Positions 60,894 to 64,000 of a stretch of 64,000 nucleotides of DNA are shown in pieces. Under the pieces are notes generated by a model. The model did not search any database. It was not told where the DNA came from and saw only the letters and a program-made list of their open reading frames with translations. Both the position numbers and the translations under genes were made by a program. How positions within the stretch are numbered: position 1 is the first letter of the stretch; every line of letters starts with the position of its first letter. The stretch is from CAWIVJ01 sp963839525 (GTDB lineage Bacteria > Cyanobacteriota > Vampirovibrionia > Gastranaerophilales > Gastranaerophilaceae), in assembly GCA_963839525.1 (NCBI GenBank), contig CAWIVJ010000004.1:33762-97761 (forward strand), given 5' to 3'.

Positions 60894-63792
60894 TTATTTA
60901 ATATCTCTTGTAAGGTCTAATAATTCTGAACAACTGTTAATAATATTGTTCAAATATTCAATCTGCATAGATCTTTCAAATTCATTTTCTCTCAAGAGTT
61001 TTGAAACTTCCAAAATATTATTGGTCGGATTTTCAATCATTTCAGAAATTTCTGAAATGATTTCACTTCTGGAACAAGAAAATTTTTGAGCATTTAAGTA
61101 TAACTCAGCGTGATACAAAGCTATACCTGCTTGAGCACATATGCTTCTTATTCTGCTAATATCTTCTTCTAATAACACATAAAATCTATTAGTAAATTCT
61201 ATACAAAAGTATCCCATTATCTTGTCTTGATGCAGCACAGGAAAACTATAACTGGATTTTACATTCGCATTCCCATATAATGCATAGAATTCATCCCCTT
61301 TATCAGGATTCTCACTAACGTATTTACCCCAATCCTGAATTTTCAACTCTCTTTTTTCTAATAGCGGATGAAGATGTGAATACATATTAGTCCAATCAAC
61401 ACCTATAAAACTTTTCTCTTTATCACTTGATAAATATTCTGAATTAGCATCTACAGGCAGGTAACTTTTTGTTTCTGAATTATACTCCGAGAAAAATACT
61501 CTATCAGCATTGAAAAATTTACCTATATTTTTAACAAAAAGTTTTTTGATTGTAGACTTATCAATAGAATTTCTCAATATTTCAATAATATTTCTGCTTA
61601 TTCTCTCTCGTTCGGCTTGCATTTTAATTTTTTCATATAATTCTGCTTGATATATTGCAATCCCTGTTTGAGTTGCAATAATTTTCAAAAATTCTAAATC
61701 TGATTGCAGCAAACTTTTATTTTCGTTTTTATATCCTAATACAAAGGCCCGATTAGAGAATTTGCATAATGAATTAAAACACTATATCCTGATTTAATAT
61801 CAAAACTTCTTAAGAATTTCTCCATTGGACTTCCCTGAAGCCCGTTTACTTGAATAAATTTATCTATATCTTCATAATGAATTTCTCTGTCTTGTTTGAA
61901 TATATCTGTAATCAATTGAAGTCCTATTTTATCAGAAGTATAACCAATAAAGCTTTTTTCATCAGGAGAAACAATATACTCCGAAGCCTCATCTACATAA
62001 AAGTTCTTTTCAACCGAATTATAAAGAAAAATCAGACATATATCAACACCTAACGCCTTACCTACCTCCGTTACTATATTCTTCTTAATTACGTTAACAT
62101 CCAAAGAACTTCGCATGGTTTCAAATATTTTTCTTAACAACCTTTCTTTTTCTGCTCTCTTTTTTGTTTTTTGATAAAGCAATATTTGGGTATAAGCCAT
62201 ATTTGCTTGCTGACCTAATAGTTTTAAGAAGTTCAAATCACCTTCTTCAAGCACTAATTCTCTTTCTACATATTCTATTACCAATACAGCTTTTACTCTT
62301 TTTTTGTAAAAAATGGGAATTCCAACACAAGATTTTACTCCAAACCGGCGACCATATCGAATAACCCCCTGATATTCTTCTTTATTCTCTTCTTGTAATT
62401 TCTTATAATTAAAAAAGACAGGGACCGAAGGACCTTCCAAAATATCTTGACAAACATTTCTACGTCTTCCTGAGGAAATTCATACCCAACAGTACTTTTG
62501 ACATTAGGTGAAGATAAATATTCTCCGTCAGGTGTTATTGGCAGACCTTTCATATTTTCCGGATCAATCTCAACAAAAAAACATCTATCTGCATTCATCA
62601 TAGCTCCTATTTTACTTAAAATTGTTTTTATTTGACCTATATCCAAAGTACTTAAGGAATTTATATATAGTTTTTATATAATTTTTTCTCTTTTGACTTC
62701 TTTTTGGGCTTTTGATAAAGTAATATTTGATTATAAAAAATATTTGTTTGGTTTCCCAAAATTTCAGGAAATTTTAAATCTTATCTTTAAGTAAAAACTT
62801 TATTTTCATATATTCTATTGCCAGATATGGCTTTTAATTTTTCTCATATAAAATTGGTATAGCTATTCCGCTTTTTATTCCAAAGAAATTACTATATCTC
62901 AACAAACCTCTCTATTTTCAGGCATTATTTTCGAGTTTTAATTTGTCATAATCGAAAAAATACAGCATCTAAAGCACGAATAAATATTTCAATAAATCTT
63001 TTTATATCTTCAGCAGGAAACTCATAGCCTATAACTCTTTTTATATCGGGAGAGGCCAAATATTCGCCGTCAAATTAATAGGTACCCCTCTCATATGTTT
63101 ATAATCAACTTCAACAAAATAACATCTATCAGCTTTCATAATCCTCCGATTTTACTTAATATGGTCTTTATTTGATTTATATCTAAAGTACTTAAGGAAG
63201 TTGAAACTATTTCAGAAATAATCTTTTCTCTTTCTGCTTGTAATTTAATTTTTTGATATAATCTTCCTTTATGAATAGCCATTGCTATTCGATGTGTAAT
63301 AGTAATTAAAAAATTAATTTCATCTTCTGTTAAAAAGTGTTCATTTTTTACATAATGTACTGATAAAGATCCCAGTAACTGTTTGTTATAATATAAAGGA
63401 AAAGTATAAAAGGATTTTATATTATATTTTTCAAGAACAGCTAATTCTTTTTCAAACTTACCCTCACTTTCTTTAAGCAGTGTTTGCTTATTTTTAACTA
63501 GAATCGGATGTCCCTCTTTTACAATATCAACAAAAGCAGGAAGTTCTTTGTTTACATTTAAGCCTTTGTATTCACTTATTTCTTCTGAAGAAGTGTATTG
63601 TTCTGTTATATATAAGAACTCTTCTTTAAATGAATCATATTCTACAATGTAGCATCTGTCAGCATTTAATGTTTTTCCAATAATATCAACAATCCTTTTT
63701 TTAGATTCACTGATATCAAAAACAGCCCTGATTGTTTCTAAAACTGTTTTAAAGGCTCTTTGTTTTTCATCGCTGTCATTTGCTTCAGGCAC
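60894..63792 (-). pseudogene. Multi-GAF sensor gene broken by several frameshifts and stops
   Basis: From GTG 63792 (GGAG upstream) leftwards, coding pieces at 63792-63136, ~63135-62930, ~62800-62335, 62440-61736 and 61712-60894 form a chain of about five GAF domains, each with a motif like NADRCYIVEYD and a linker such as YQKTKKRAEKERLLRKI. Breaks near 63140, 63078, 62670 (in-frame TAA), 62450 and 61755 are mostly 1-nt indels, and 62660-63000 is strongly decayed. The C terminus resembles a HisKA hairpin (EISEMIENPTNNILEVSKLL) without the phospho-acceptor His and without an ATPase domain. Confidence 0.8.
61035..61062. repeat. 28-bp perfect palindrome inside the GAF gene
   Basis: AATCATTTCAGAAA followed directly by its reverse complement TTTCTGAAATGATT, in the part coding for the HisKA-like hairpin. 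No spacer. Confidence 0.85.
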
Positions 63793-63946
63793 TTTTATAA
63801 TTCTCCATATAAAAATATAGTATTAGTTTAAACCCGTATATCAAATAATAACAAACCCAAGTCGGCTATTTTTGACTGTAATTTTTAATTTTTTATTTAT
63901 AAACTCTTCAGCTATTTTAAAACAAGCGCCCGATTCTTTTTTGTAT

Positions 63947-63982
63947 TTTTAGCTATATAATGTCATTATATAGCTCTAAAAC
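63947..63982 (-). repeat. Near-perfect palindrome resembling a type II CRISPR repeat
   Basis: Read on the minus strand, a 36-nt unit starts GTTTTAGAGCTATATAATG and continues ACATTATATAGCTAAAA. The core 63951-63975 is a perfect dyad (12-bp arms, 1-nt centre). The first 12 nt equal the 5' end of the repeat used by Streptococcus-type Cas9 systems. Only one unit is visible at the window end, so an array cannot be claimed. The rest of 63793-64000 is AT-rich, without a gene. Confidence 0.35.
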
Positions 63983-64000
63983 AACTTCCATAATGTACGT

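Noticed and set aside
60894..63792. GAF domains as bilin-binding photoreceptors (cyanobacteriochromes)
   Set aside because: No conserved Cys-His chromophore motif is visible; the Cys in the ADRCY motif lies in an early strand, and one unit lacks it.
63947..63982. Calling a CRISPR array from the repeat-like palindrome
   Set aside because: Only one unit is inside the window and no spacers or cas genes are visible, so it is listed only as a candidate repeat.

Overview
Organism. The window is AT-rich and gene-dense and uses the standard bacterial code. It encodes an outer-membrane assembly factor (BamA) followed by a Skp/OmpH chaperone, so the cell is Gram-negative-like. The ATP synthase genes run a, c, b', b, delta, alpha, gamma, with a split b/b' pair and no beta or epsilon genes attached. 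That is the cyanobacterial layout, but there are no photosynthesis genes and there is a flagellar-type MotA/MotB pair. My inference is a non-photosynthetic cyanobacterial relative (Vampirovibrionia/Melainabacteria, perhaps Gastranaerophilales). This rests on gene order and family recognition only.

Layout. 1-5.6 kb: the end of an unknown gene, a small ferredoxin, then a leftward cluster with overlapping ATGA junctions (TPR, MBL-fold hydrolase, metallophosphoesterase, TPR, BirA). 5.6-10.9 kb: ATP synthase operon. 10.9-16.1 kb: response regulator, GH13-like protein lacking the usual nucleophile, FolP with an N-terminal extension, two small proteins, ThiL. 16.1-21.6 kb: leftward surface-glycan cluster (GT2, GNAT, WbqC-like, pyruvyltransferase-like, a duplicated methyltransferase and a twice-frameshifted DegT aminotransferase). 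21.7-23.2 kb: ffh and tRNA-Pro. 23.2-26.8 kb: a segment bounded by two copies of the tRNA-Pro 3' end, with small genes, a DEAD-box helicase and a hemolysin III protein. 26.8-28.7 kb: metX-metW. 28.9-35.7 kb: bamA, skp, pyrimidine-nucleoside phosphorylase, a soluble FlhA-C-like protein fused to a DUF4177-like domain, and a zinc dehydrogenase. 35.9-45.1 kb: alpha-oxoamine synthase, rsmG, a STAND/TPR ATPase, a frameshifted membrane protein, gyrB, adk. 45.4-48.7 kb: map, motA, motB and an unknown. 48.7-55.1 kb: TPR protein and an oligopeptide ABC transporter without its ATPases. 55.1-60 kb: ribbon-helix-helix regulator, MgtC, TPR protein, MtaB, a membrane protein. 60-64 kb: a rearranged tRNA-Val leader, tRNA-Val, a parvulin remnant, and a multi-GAF gene broken by at least six lesions, ending at a large palindrome.

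Recurring themes. (1) About ten genes lack a Shine-Dalgarno sequence and instead carry a -10 box, often TGnTAnAAT, 5-8 nt before the ATG, which suggests leaderless mRNAs. (2) Four copies of a double-hairpin repeat sit between co-directional genes; one supplies the last codons of metX. (3) Perfect inverted repeats lie inside several coding regions. (4) Most convergent gene ends overlap or nearly touch. (5) All frameshifts fall in accessory genes, none in housekeeping genes. The strongest candidates for something undescribed are the membrane-free FlhA-C protein and the tRNA-Val transcript whose leader contains a perfect 20-nt antisense copy of its own tRNA.
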